Below are positions 46,470 through 57,401 of a DNA stretch of 64,000 nt, piece after piece. Within the stretch, counting starts at the first letter, position 1. Every line of letters begins with the position of its first letter. This DNA comes from Vermamoeba vermiformis. Its lineage: Eukaryota; Tubulinea; Echinamoebida. Made by a program: the position numbers and the translations under genes. The stretch covers positions 186,001-250,000 of the forward strand of contig JBEWZL010000076.1 in assembly GCA_045837725.1 (NCBI GenBank). Reading direction: 5' to 3'. The notes beneath the pieces were generated by a model, which saw nothing but the letters and a program-made list of their open reading frames with translations, ran no database searches and had not been told where the DNA came from.

Positions 46470-49268
46470 ATGGAGCGGGAATTGGGTGAAGCAATATCAA
46501 CGGACGATCTTTTATTAATTTTGAAAAATAATGCCGACAAAATTCACGGCTTAAATCTATCTGATGGTATATTAGAGGTAATTATAATAATAATATTGAT
46601 AGCGATAATTATTGAATAATTCTATTTTGTGCTAGGCTATCAAACGAGACAATTGGAACACAGCAAAAGATTTAGCAATGGTGTTTGTATTATGTCAACG
46701 TCCCGATTGGCATTGGGATAAACTTATGCAAAGCGAAGAAGTCAAAATAGCACTTGCAGGATACGAAAAGACGATCGGACCTTTTTCGTGGTTGCAGATC
46801 TTTGGTAAGTTTGGGCAATCATTATAGATAATTATTCGTATTTAACAAATTCGGTATATTTATATTAATTCTATTTAATATTTCTAAATTGCATTGATTT
46901 CCAATTCCAGTTCCACGCCGTTCTAGCGCCAAAGAAGTAGAGCTAGCCAAAGCATTGCTCGAAGCTAACAAAATAACATTTTGGGAGCTATACGAGACTT
47001 CAATTAGTGGCACGGCGTTAACTTGGCTAGAGCTGCTGCCGATCCGTCGGGAAGAGTCTATTGCAACAACAGTGTACAAGATAATAACCAACGAAAAGAT
47101 GAAAAGGCAGCACCGCATTCGATTAATGCAGTTATTAGCTGAAAAAAGCGCATTATCGTTAGCACCGATTGGTCCCGAAAATCTTTCACCACCACTTTTG
47201 TGCATCAAATACGGCATTCTATATTTGATTCCGTTCTTCAAAAATCTACCAGGGTTCGACAAAGGCAAGTATAACACGATGATAAGCGAGTCCTAATTAT
47301 ACGATGTATTAGTGCAAAGTCCTGAAGGCTACAACTTCAACATCCACCTCGGTTTGAAGTACCAAAACGACTTTTTTAGGATGAGAGATTTCACTGTCGA
47401 AGATTTTAAAGTTATTATAACGAGGTAAATTGCGTTCATGAATCGTGCATTCAATGCCGGCATTCGTTGTACAAAAAAATCATTCTTAATGCTCGTTTTA
47501 TTCGGATCTGATCAAATCGTTTTAGGTGTCAGACCAATGCTACCGCTTCACTAATGAGCATGAACATGTTTTCACACGGGACAGACGCCCGCCCGCCATG
47601 TAATTACTACGCAATTTTTCGCTGCGATCTGACCACTGACCACTCTCATTTTTAGCCAACATTTACCAAGCATTGCGTGAGCTTTATATAGAGAGAAGAC
47701 TTGATTATAGTATTATTAGAGAGCCACAAAAACTCTTGGGACCTTATGGCGCCCGGTTTTTTTATCAATTAGGCGCGTATTTTGACGAGAGCAGTGATTA
47801 TCGAAAAGCGGATGCACGTAAGTTTTTGTGCCCCTTGATATGATTTATATAGTGTATTAATATGCTGTTATACAGAGTACAAAAAACTGATAGCGAAGCA
47901 GGCTATACTGGCACACAACAAAAAATTTAATTTCGAAGAATTGCCGATAGAAATTTTAGAGTTGATAGTGGCAAAATTGGATATTTTGAGCCAGCAAAGA
48001 TTATTTTTGAGCTCAAAATATTTCCATGACGTACAGACGAAATTTTCCAGAGCATTTTACCTCACACAGATGAAAGACCAGTTTCAAGTCAACTTTAGTC
48101 TCTTGACTGCAAATGAAGCTGCTCAAAATATTGATTGGCATCAAGAATACAATAGAAATTGCAGGTAACCAATACTAATGGCTAGTATCATTTTAATAAT
48201 ATTCCTGAAGGCAATATCTTGGTTACAGTTTACATCATAAGGAGCCAAAGCAGTTAGAATACAAATCTACATCTGTCTTCGCTTTTTACCCCCGAATTTT
48301 CGATGATAATTGGCTGATGATGGATGACTTGAGTACAATGGCACTTTGGGACTCTCATAATCACAAATTGTTTGAATTTGGTGGCTACAATAGCAATCCA
48401 GCTGTTAATTTTTTGGAATCTAATGTTGGCAAGTTACCAAAGATTGTGAAGGCAACGAAGAATAAGCTGGCTGTTATGGAGTTAAATTGCAACCAAACAA
48501 TTTCAACAAAAGAAGTTGCTACGCCATGGGAAGGTGATTCTGAATATGTTGAAGTAGTTTCTTGCAATTCAATTATTGCTGGGAGTAAGTTTGTTCAAGA
48601 CATATTAAGTGCACTAAAGCACATGATTTAGAGAAATTTCTTTGTTTCTAATCGATGATTGGGATTGGGCTTGGTCGGCTGTATGAAATTTCTTTGAATT
48701 TAACAATGACCCTTTTGTGGATTTTTAATGTAATTTAATTTTACCTTATTTAGAGCAACCAGTGCAACTTCATCTTGAAACAGGCCATGTGATGCAAACG
48801 ATTGATCTTTCAGCAGTGAAAAAAGCAGTCCATAACAAACTGACACGATTGACTTTATTTGACTCGTTTAATGGCATTCAATTTGGTGTAGTTTTAATGG
48901 ATAAGAACTTCAATACTATACACCAATATGAACAGAAACAATTCATCACAAATATCAATTGGATCAATCAAGAGCTATTTATAGTTCAAGGCCATGATGG
49001 TTTTGAAGTTTTTGACATCAGAAAAATTGACAGACCAATGACACAATTCACGAAAAGTCATTTTGGCGAAACAATTTCAGTTCATAGAGGAGGATATCAT
49101 GTGATTAGTTCTTTGAATGAATTAGCGTGTGTTTGGGACTTGAGTTCTGGATCTTGGACTCGTGTCATTCATACACCATACACAATCATGGAAAATAATT
49201 CAAGGTGTAGCATTAGCTTTAAGACGCCTCCACATATTAGGTTCTGTGCGCTGGATTTCAAAATTTAG
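46470..49268 (+). CDS. F-box protein with central F-box and propeller-like C-terminus
   Basis: About ten exons encode roughly 730 residues. The first half is unrecognised and helical (LLLILKNNADKIHGLNLS, VFVLCQRPDWHWDK, ALLEANKITFWELYET). A conserved-looking block has LGPYGARFFYQLGAYFD. The F-box is in the middle: EELPIEILELIVAKLDILSQ, then LFLSSKYFHDVQTKF. The C-terminal half has repeated beta-strand motifs such as STMALWDSHNHKLFEF, LFIVQGHDGFEVFDIRK and NELACVWDLSSGSW, which suggest a diverged WD-type propeller for substrate binding. F-boxes are usually N-terminal, so this layout is unusual. AATAAA at 49281-49286 follows the stop by 12 bp. The small exon encoding SMNMFSHGTDAR is in phase but not strongly supported. 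Confidence 0.75.
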
Positions 49269-49280
49269 TATTTTCGTAGA

Positions 49281-49286
49281 AATAAA
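49281..49286 (+). promoter_or_regulatory. Poly(A) signal, central F-box gene
   Basis: AATAAA lies 12 bp after the stop codon, between convergent genes. Confidence 0.5.
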
Positions 49287-49385
49287 CTCATGCGAACGAA
49301 GGCAAAAATTTTAATTTCATTTATTGATTAATTTTCTATACATTTCTATAATTACATTTATAAAGTCACATTACTAGTGAATAGC

Positions 49386-51357
49386 TTATACAGCTGGTCG
49401 AGAGTCAGTAGTAGCGCTTGATTGGGATTGAGCAGATCCGCCCAAGTTCGTCGTTGATTTGCCCTTGCCACTTGAGTTTGTCGTTGATTTTCCTTTTGAC
49501 GGAATTCCAAACGCTACAATATTGATAATGGAGATGCAATCAAGGACGAAATAGGTTGAGTACCAGCCAATAAAATAACCTGACGACGACAGATCCGTTA
49601 ATGTAATTTTGATAGCGAACGAACGCGGTTAATAAATACCTGGTGCATAATAGAACGCAGGCGTGGAGAAAATCGTTGCAATTCCTACGAGGAAAAAGAT
49701 GCAAACACCAAGTCCGATAATTTTGAACGTTGTCTGTGAACCAAAAAAATGCGAATTAGTATTTCCTTTACCGATAAATTCGATATTAATAATTCTTTCG
49801 TTGAAACTCACCGCTCGAAGGTATTTCACTTTGCGGCCTTGTTTTTGACTCAAACGAAGTCTTTTTAGCAACTTGAAACCAGTAACGCAATAAAATCCGA
49901 ACACTGGCACCATTACCGCTAGATAGAGGTACGCTAAATATAGAACGATTAATAATAGGATACCTAAATATAGTGTTTTAGTCTTTCGTACCAGTGATCA
50001 AATAGAACGTTGGAGCGCTGAAAACTCGCAACAAAATGACGACTGCTTCAGCGATTAGACCTAACGAAGCAATGCCTCCGAAAGCCAGTCTCGTCTTCAC
50101 CAAAAATGGGTGGATGACAATAGACGATCTCGTCATAATCTCGTGCCAGTACAGCGTGAAGAGCATCATCGACGAGATTGCAATTGGTGCCGATAAGTGA
50201 TGAAAAACACCTTTGGTCAACTCAGGCCAGATATTGTTGCGTCCAAATGAGTCGATCTGACCAATAATACGCACTGTAATAAAATCGCTATTAGTAACGA
50301 CGTCATCGGGATCCAAATGTGACACGTGTCACTTTGCAAGTTAAAGATCGATGGAAATTCTCTCTTTGAGTTAATACAAGTAGTATAATCGATTTGAGTG
50401 GAAAAATGGTGTCTCGAGTTTGACACGTGTCAACGAAAAACTTACGCGTGTTGGAAAGAATCTCCAAAAACAATGCTAGTTGTGATATCGAAGCTTTGAT
50501 TCCGCCAAAATAATCGATGAATAGTTTAAGTTTCCAAATAGCGAGTGCCAAGTTGGTGCCGGAAAACGCCATTAAAAAGGCTAAACGAAATAAATATTAA
50601 ACCGGATCACATTTACGGCGAAATAAAATTGATTGACGACTGCTTACCGGTAAAAATCCAATAGCCTGGAGAATTCAATACTACGTCCCATGGATTAATA
50701 GCATCTAAATATTGCAAAATTAATAAAAATAATCGTAAATAAACAACCGCGTATCAAAAATATGAATCACAGAACATACTGTCGGGAATGATAGTGACGT
50801 TCCCAATATTATCGGCTTCTAGTAATGGCCAAAGCTTTTCTGATTCCGCTTCAGTAATTTCGAATATTGGTATACGAATAGATCGAACGGCTTCCCGATC
50901 CATAAATTGATACCTCATGTATCCGCTATCAACTGCAACAAAATTTCATTAATTTCGAAATCTAGTGTATTAATATTAAAGGTTTTGAAGTGCTTACAGT
51001 ATTTGGATGCAATTTCAATTACCGCCAACGCGCCATTATTTTGTGCTTCCGCAACGATTTGGTCACCATAAAGCGTATTATGGAAGACAAATATTTTTCC
51101 AGCCACGCTTTGATTATTTATCGTTGCTTCAAGAGTTAGCGCTTCGGACATCCGCTCATTTTGACTTTCTGATAATTTTACGATCAGTAATACGTCCATA
51201 CCTATAAATTATACGCACCTAAGTATATTATTTCTACTGCCGTAACCAGCTCGAAAATATCTCCGTCTCGAGTTTGAACAATAATTTCGGATTTAGCAAC
51301 TGGCGTCAAAAAACAAATTATCGCTAAAATTGCTAGTATCCTTAATACCATCTTCAT
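49386..51357 (-). CDS. PA-domain seven-transmembrane protein 1
   Basis: About eight exons encode roughly 480 residues. A signal peptide (VLRILAILAIICFLTPVAKS) leads into a protease-associated (PA) domain: AGKIFVFHNTLYGDQIVAEA, NNGALAVIEIA. After NPWDVV come about seven hydrophobic spans, among them LMAFSGTNLALAIWKL, APIAISSMMLFTLYWHEI, LIAEAVVILLRVFSA, FKIIGLGVCIFFLVGIA and STYFVLDCISIINIVAFGI. The tail is Ser/Gly/Lys-rich and ends at 49386. PA domains bind peptides or act as lids in sorting receptors and proteases, so a receptor or sorting role is possible. No RING or protease domain is present. It has an adjacent paralogue with the same exon plan. One intron (near 50275-50450) holds two TGACACGTGTCA sites. 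Confidence 0.8.
50320..50331. repeat. TGACACGTGTCA palindrome, site 2
   Basis: A perfect 12-bp palindrome with a CACGTG core, in an intron of PA-7TM protein 1. Confidence 0.75.
50421..50432. repeat. TGACACGTGTCA palindrome, site 3
   Basis: A second exact copy about 100 bp from site 2, in the same intron. It is preceded by CGAGTT, almost as in site 5. Confidence 0.75.
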
Positions 51358-51964
51358 TGTTGGTCTTTTCTATTACACAATTGATTGAAATAACTGTTTT
51401 GGTAGAACGAGTATCGTCTAGGTGCCGTCAATGTGATTCACCGCACTTGAAATTACATGCATCGGTCCAATTTCATTCAAAATCCATTAAATATATACCC
51501 ACCATATGAAAGATATAATATTTAAATACAGATGGTCATTTTGAGGTCGATTGAAGAAAGGTACCACAAACAAGGAACATCGGACTCACATCGCTCTAAC
51601 GTTAAAGAACTTCAATTGGTTGCAACGAAACCAACTATTTTAGGCTTTTGTTGTGATATGTTATTAATAAGAAATGAAGTAAGCCTCATTCCATGACGTT
51701 TTGCGTTGTGATCCGTTTGGAAATCTCTTTAACTCTTCATAGAATTAATTAAAGTTTAGAGCATGATCTTCCAATTCGACGCAACGGTCATTAGGTTAAA
51801 ATATATTATAACCTAAATCTAACTATATGTACCTGAATTTACGGTTGATCCGTATTGCAGAGGAAAAATTATTTGGACCATTCATTAGACTGGGCGAAAG
51901 TATCGATAGAATATATTTAAGTACGTACGCAAGTATAATACAATTGAAGAGCTCTGGCAATCTT
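51358..51964. other. Intergenic region between the PA-7TM genes
   Basis: This 607-bp AT-rich spacer lies upstream of PA-7TM gene 1 and downstream of gene 2. No open frame or repeat is supported; it should hold the gene 1 promoter. Confidence 0.5.
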
Positions 51965-54239
51965 CTAAATTTTTGTAGCGGATGCATCCAGCGAATCCAA
52001 CGCGGTACCTTCTTTGACAGAAACATTTCGATTCGTAGTCGAGGATGTGCTGGATTTTGAGTGTTTAGGTGTTCCAAAAGCAAGGATATTGAGCAGGGAG
52101 GTACAGTTGATAGCTGTGTACAGGCAGTACCAGCACATAAAGAAACCTATCGATAAGAAATGTTAGATCTGTCTTATAAAGGATATTAAAAGCAAAATTC
52201 CGTAGTTATAATGATATGCGAGTAATAATATTTCGTTAAGCAGCGGCGCAAAGCTTTAGGTTTGTAGATCTGCTTCGAGGAAAATTGATCGGGGCACAAA
52301 ATTGACTTACCCAGAGGAGTATACGCCACGTCCGTTAAGAATAAGACAAAGATGCACACGATAATGAAAAGGAAGCCAATGCTGCTGAGAATTTTCACCG
52401 TCGTCTGGAGCGGGAGGTCAGTACAAATTGCTATAAAATCAGATCCGGTACCAAAATACGCTATTTTCGGTTTATATGATATAATAATGATTGAAATTAC
52501 TTACTTCTTTTAGATTTCGAATTTTTCTACCGTACTTCTTGCTCGTCTTCAAGCGTAAAAGTAACTTGATGCCAGTTACCAAATAAAATACAACTAACGC
52601 CGCTGAAATAACCACTAAAACAATAGCTGCAAAAAATAATCGTTAATATTACTAAATTAATTAACTATTTAAATCGTTCTTACTTGCAACATCAACGAAT
52701 CCACGGATGTTGAAAACTCCGCACAAAATTACGGCGATCTGCAGCAGCAAAAGTGCGCCAGATAGCACGAAGAACGGAATTCGCATTTTGACTATAAATG
52801 GATGCACGACGATCGAACTTGAGGTCATAGTTTCGTGCCAGTGCAATAAGAACAGCATGATGGACGAGATCACGAATGGAAACGACAAAAAGTACATGGA
52901 CCAGAATGTCAGTTCGTGGTACACCGTGTACACGCCAAATAAGTCCACGAGTCCGATTATACGCACTACATAAAAGTGTCGTTAGTACCAGATCTGATCT
53001 TCCACCAGATCTGCCGATCGAAAAAATTTGACACGTGTCATTAACTCGTTCACTGAATAAGAATCGCAATGTAATTGCACTGCTATTGATAAATAATTCG
53101 GTGTTGCGACTTTGACACTTTGACGAATTGTAATTGCATGTCAAAAAAAGTTTGTGTTTTTTGCCTGATATGTCTAACTCTATTGATTTGGTATAAATAT
53201 TATTGGATATATTTGCATGAAAATGCGCGGAAAAATGAAAAAGTTATGGCGGACTGGATTCGGTTTCAGACTTACGCAAGTTTGAGATCACTTCCAAGCA
53301 CAAGACCAGCAGCGATATAGACAATCTAAATCCTCCATAAAAATCTAAAAATTGCTTCATCTTCCATATTGCCAAGCCGACATTAGTAGCCGAAAATGCC
53401 ATGAGAAAATCTGGTTCACAAAAACGAGTTAAAATCGAGATCCGTTAGTTTCGAATATCTAATTCACAAATAGTACGTACAAGTGAATATATAGTATCCT
53501 GGTGATAATAAGACTACGTCCCACGGGTTAGGCTCGTCTAAAAAGCGGAACAATTATTAACGCAACGCTCGTTTTGGATCGGATTTGATAGATCGAATCA
53601 AACCTACCGCTAGGAAGCAAGGTAATATTAGCAACACTATCTTGTGCTAATAGAGGCCATAATATATCTCCAGCTCTAGTCGTTACTTCGAAAACTGGAA
53701 TGTTTATAGCTTTAACGGATTCCATATACTCGTATCGATATCGAAGGAAGCCTGGGACGACTATAATAACATGATTAATATAGACTATTTAAGGATCATA
53801 TGCCTAATGAAATTTGGGTCACGTCAAACTTACCAAACGCGACTGCAATCTCGATCGCGCCTAACGCGCCTTTTTCTTGAACGGTTGCGACTACTCTATC
53901 ATTCGCATAGGTATCGTTAAATATATATAATCTTCCTTCTAAATTATCGTGACTAATCGTTGGCTCAAGGGTTACTTGTTCCGAGATCCTTTCATTATTG
54001 CTCGCTAAAAACAAACCCATAATTATTCGATTTGAAGATATCATATTAAATTATTAAAGGTAATTAACGTTATTCTAATATTGACGATCAAATTGATGCG
54101 TTGCTAACGTACCTCTGAATATTATTTCTGTAGCTGTCATTTGAAAATTTGTCCCATTTCGCAGTTGAATGATTATATCTGCGCTAGTATATTGCATATA
54201 CATATAAATAAATAATAAGAGCACTATCCTTTGAGCCAT
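51965..54239 (-). CDS. PA-domain seven-transmembrane protein 2
   Basis: This is the paralogue of 49386-51357, with the same order: signal peptide (IVLLLFIYMYMQYTSA), PA domain (EGRLYIFNDTYANDRVVATV, KGALGAIEIAV), NPWDVVLLSPGYYIF, then about seven spans (LMAFSATNVGLAIWKM, FPFVISSIMLFLLHWHE, LLLLQIAVILCGVF, VISAALVVLYLVTGIKLL, ILSSIGFLFIIVCIFVLFL, LYTAINCTSLLNILAFG). The cytosolic tail is Ser/Thr-rich and ends SLDASATKI at 51965. Shared signatures with its sister are HWHE/YWHE in span 3 and SSIVVHPF after it. Intron positions agree, and the intron at about 52975-53330 also contains a TGACACGTGTCA site. The function is unknown; a receptor is the likeliest guess. Confidence 0.8.
53029..53040. repeat. 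TGACACGTGTCA palindrome, site 4
   Basis: An exact copy in the intron of PA-7TM protein 2 that corresponds in position to the intron of protein 1 holding sites 2 and 3. Confidence 0.75.
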
Positions 54240-54629
54240 TTCAATTCGCGCGTAGATCGAGCCGTTTCAGAAACTGATCAGCATAATAGACATTAGTTTC
54301 ACCTTAAAATATGCATCATATTACTTACGTGTTATTGCATGAGTGAATGTTGTAATTGCTGGTTCATATGCTTAGCATGTTCCTAAACCAAAGTCCTGTT
54401 TTAGTCTCGTCACGGGAGATTGAAAACTCCTCGTGATGAGATTTGAATTGACAAGCTGAACGAAGGCGCAAAGGATGTTTATACAGTAGAGCAATATTGT
54501 TTACGCTAATTATTTGATCTACTTATTAAAGCGCTGCGGAGCAGAAAAATTTCCAGTTTGTTTGAAAAATAAATCATGGGGATTAAATTTTACTTATAAT
54601 TATTAGAATAAAGTACAGCTTAATTCATT
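54240..54629. other. Divergent intergenic region
   Basis: This 390-bp spacer lies between PA-7TM gene 2 and the sedolisin-like fragment. No feature beyond AT-rich sequence is visible. Confidence 0.45.
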
Positions 54630-55316
54630 ATGTGCGCGCAAAAGAAATTTTGGATCACGGTAGGTTCTACCAGGGTCCATTGGAGTTTTAGCGTAGAATT
54701 TGTTATTATGACATTCTGCTAATTCAAGTCACTTTTTAGGCAAAGTTCGTGCAACAATATTTGAATACACCCGACGTGTTCATTCCTCCTTCGCAGTACT
54801 TCAATGCTGCAAATAGAGCCTACCCCGACTTCTCTGCTGTTGGAGCGAGAATTCTCACCATTATGGTTGACACAATTACAGTGAGTTCAGGGACTGAAGC
54901 CTCAACACCCATCGCTGCAGCATTGATCTCACTGCTGAACGATGCTCGTGCACAAGTCAACAAGCCACCTCTTGGCTTCTTGAATCCAATGCTGTACAAG
55001 ATGTATGGTGACAATCCTGAAACGTTCAATGGTGAGTCTACCCGACACAAACACGAGATTGAAATACTAATAGACTCGTATAGACGTCACTGAGGGTGAT
55101 AATCATTGCACCTTTCAAGATATTTGCTGCACTTACGGTTATGGTGCCACCACGGGTTGGGATGCTGTGGTATGTTGAATGAAGCCAGCTAGCTTATAAA
55201 TCTAAAATACGACGAACGATTCTCTCGTCACACTCTAACTCGATGTCATTTAGAGTGGCCTGGGCACACCTAACTTCCGTGCAATGCGCAAGTACGTCAC
55301 TGCTAACCTGCCTTAA
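54630..55316 (+). CDS. Truncated, catalytically dead sedolisin (TPP1) C-terminus
   Basis: The exons encode about 180 residues matching only the C-terminal third of tripeptidyl-peptidase 1. Landmarks are PPSQYFNAANRAYPDFSAVG, then PPLGFLNPMLYKMYG, and GWDAVSGLGTPNFRAM with the calcium-binding C-terminal region (DVTEGDN). The conserved SGTSAS active-site motif reads SGTEAS, so the catalytic serine is glutamate. The prodomain and the residues carrying the catalytic Glu and Asp are absent. The first exon, from ATG at 54630, gives only MCAQKKFWIT before splicing, with no signal peptide. It may be a decaying relic of a once complete gene, or a small co-opted non-enzymatic protein; the frame is intact and ends cleanly at 55316. 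Confidence 0.7.
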
Positions 55317-55631
55317 AGAACTTGGTATCAGTGTTGCTAAATAAGGATACTTTGCAAGATAATAAATAAGTTCAATTATTTATGGTCAGATAACAAACAT
55401 TTTGGGAGAATTCACTCGTTCGTGATTTGTACAAATAAGCAGCTACTGTGGGTCCAGATACTATCATACAGTAACTTCATCGCCTCGGCATTGATCGCAG
55501 TTGTGGCGCTGCTCTGTTTGCTTGTCGCTGGTTTGTTGTTTGTCAGATGTCGTGAAATTGGTTGCTGAGCGGATTTTCATCGTTTATCGGCCAGATCCGA
55601 TTTGGTTGTAGCTAGCAAAATTGAACAGGCC
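55317..55631. other. Convergent intergenic region
   Basis: This 315-bp spacer lies between convergent genes. It has an AATAAATAAG-like signal near 55361-55370 that would serve the plus-strand fragment. Nothing else is seen. Confidence 0.45.
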
Positions 55632-57179
55632 TTATTTGATAGAAAATTGTTTCGAGCCAGCAATATTAATGTACTTATTATCGTCAGTTAATACGACGCC
55701 GTTGAAATTATCGTTCAAATAGTCGATGAATTCTTCGGGTGAGCCAAATCCAAGCAGATCAGAAACGTACTGCAGTTCAATTTGTGGTCGATACCTAATT
55801 ACGATAAATTAGATTATTAGTAATGATTCATCGTTCAAATTTTATTTGATCAATACTTACGCTTTAATAATTTTTGCTACGGTTTGGTTTCGCATTGTGG
55901 TTAAATTTCCTAAAAAGGCAAAATGAGAAATATGCGATAAAAAATATTAATATATGTAATGTATGCTATATACCTGATATTTTAAGCAGAAGTCGTAAAT
56001 GTTTTGGTAATGTCTTGAAGATCTGAAAATAACGCCAATAATTGCCGTTTAAACACGCTTTGTATATATTCAATGCGTCTATAATAAGCTCTTTTGCATT
56101 CAAATCGTGATGAATTCTATGGACTAGGTCTAATAACTCTAAACAATAAAAAATTATTATTTTTTCGGATCGCGATCTAAATGTTCAATAAATTTCCAAT
56201 GTAGGTTTATAAATAATATAGAAGTATAAAATTTACCTGAGTCCGACTGATTAGTACTTAATTGCAGTATTTTCATGGCTATATGAGTGATATAAACGTT
56301 GACTAGTTTGTCCCAATCCATCGTGAAACACAGATCTGGCTGCGTCAGGAAATTATGACAGAGCTCTAATACTCGTATTAAACAGACTGAAAACTCTTGA
56401 ATATCATCCTATATATATTTGCAAATGTTAGTATTGCTTTAGATCCGAGCCGCAAAAATTTTTCAAACTTTAACGAAATTTCGGTGGACAATAATTTTGC
56501 CTAACGACCATATTTCAGCTTGATTATAGCATCAATATGATATATATGATATTTATATAATATTATAGGTACTTACATTTTCTAAAGCAATTTCAGCGTG
56601 TGTTTTGTAGACCACTAACGTGAACCAATTTTCAATACCTTGAACCTTTATTGAAAAGTTCATTAGAATTATTATTTAAATATATGTATATAATATTATT
56701 AATTCTTACAGTTAAATCTTGTCTAATTGATTTTAATTGGCTGTTCAGGTAATTATATTGCGACGGTAAATTATCACATTGACTTAAGAGAATAGGAAGC
56801 CAGCTCTTTAGTGTATCTTCAGTACGTATTAACTCAGGATTAGGTGCCTATATATTTGAAATCCTATTAATTTTGCAACAAAATCAAAATTTTTCGTGAT
56901 CCATACAGATGTCAAACGAAAATATTCTTTCTCGTGCTGTGTGTTCGTGCCTCTAATTTTAGAATCGTCTTCTTCATTTTTTTCTTCGTGGTGCTTATTA
57001 TGTGGATGATCATAATTGCTCCTATTATCAAGGATCAACATTAATGTTTTTTTTCGTAATAATTTTCAGCATTTTGCCAACGTTCTGATATGTAATTACC
57101 TTTTATTAGTCAAAGGAGGACCTTTGTAAATATTTCTATTATTTTTATAACCACTTTTGGGGTTATTGCGTCTCTCCAT
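55632..57179 (-). CDS. SAC3/GANP-domain protein, LENG8/THP3-like
   Basis: About nine exons encode roughly 370 residues. The N-terminus is basic and low complexity (MERRNNPKSGYKNNRN). The SAC3 domain is clear at LNSQLKSIRQDLTVQGIENW followed by VVYKTHAEIALEND, very close to LENG8 (LKSIRQDLTVQGI and VYETHARIALEKGD). The second part is the PCI-like region, with YKACLNGNYWRYFQIF and YRPQIELQYVSDLLGFGSPE, and it ends SKQFSIK at 55632. LENG8/THP3 proteins act in mRNA processing and export with Csn12-type partners. The usual LENG8 N-terminal extension is missing, so this is closer in size to yeast Thp3. The exon carrying HEEKNEEDDSKIRGT joins less certainly. Confidence 0.8.
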
Positions 57180-57401
57180 TTTAATTCGGATCTTATAAAA
57201 CAGGAACTAAATTGTCCGATACAGATCCTATTGGCTCAATTATTATATTCAAGCCTTTAGGAATGATATTGTATTGTGGTGCTGTGCTATCTGGCTTCGA
57301 CAACGAAATATTTTTTGTTCGTCGGTTTTTCGCTTTTGAAAGCCAGATTTTTTCTATTTTTCGGACTGATTATAGGAGAAGCATAGTCATATATATGTAC
57401 G

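Noticed and set aside
46822-47277. 151-codon minus-strand open frame
   Set aside because: It is antisense to well-phased exons of the F-box/propeller gene.
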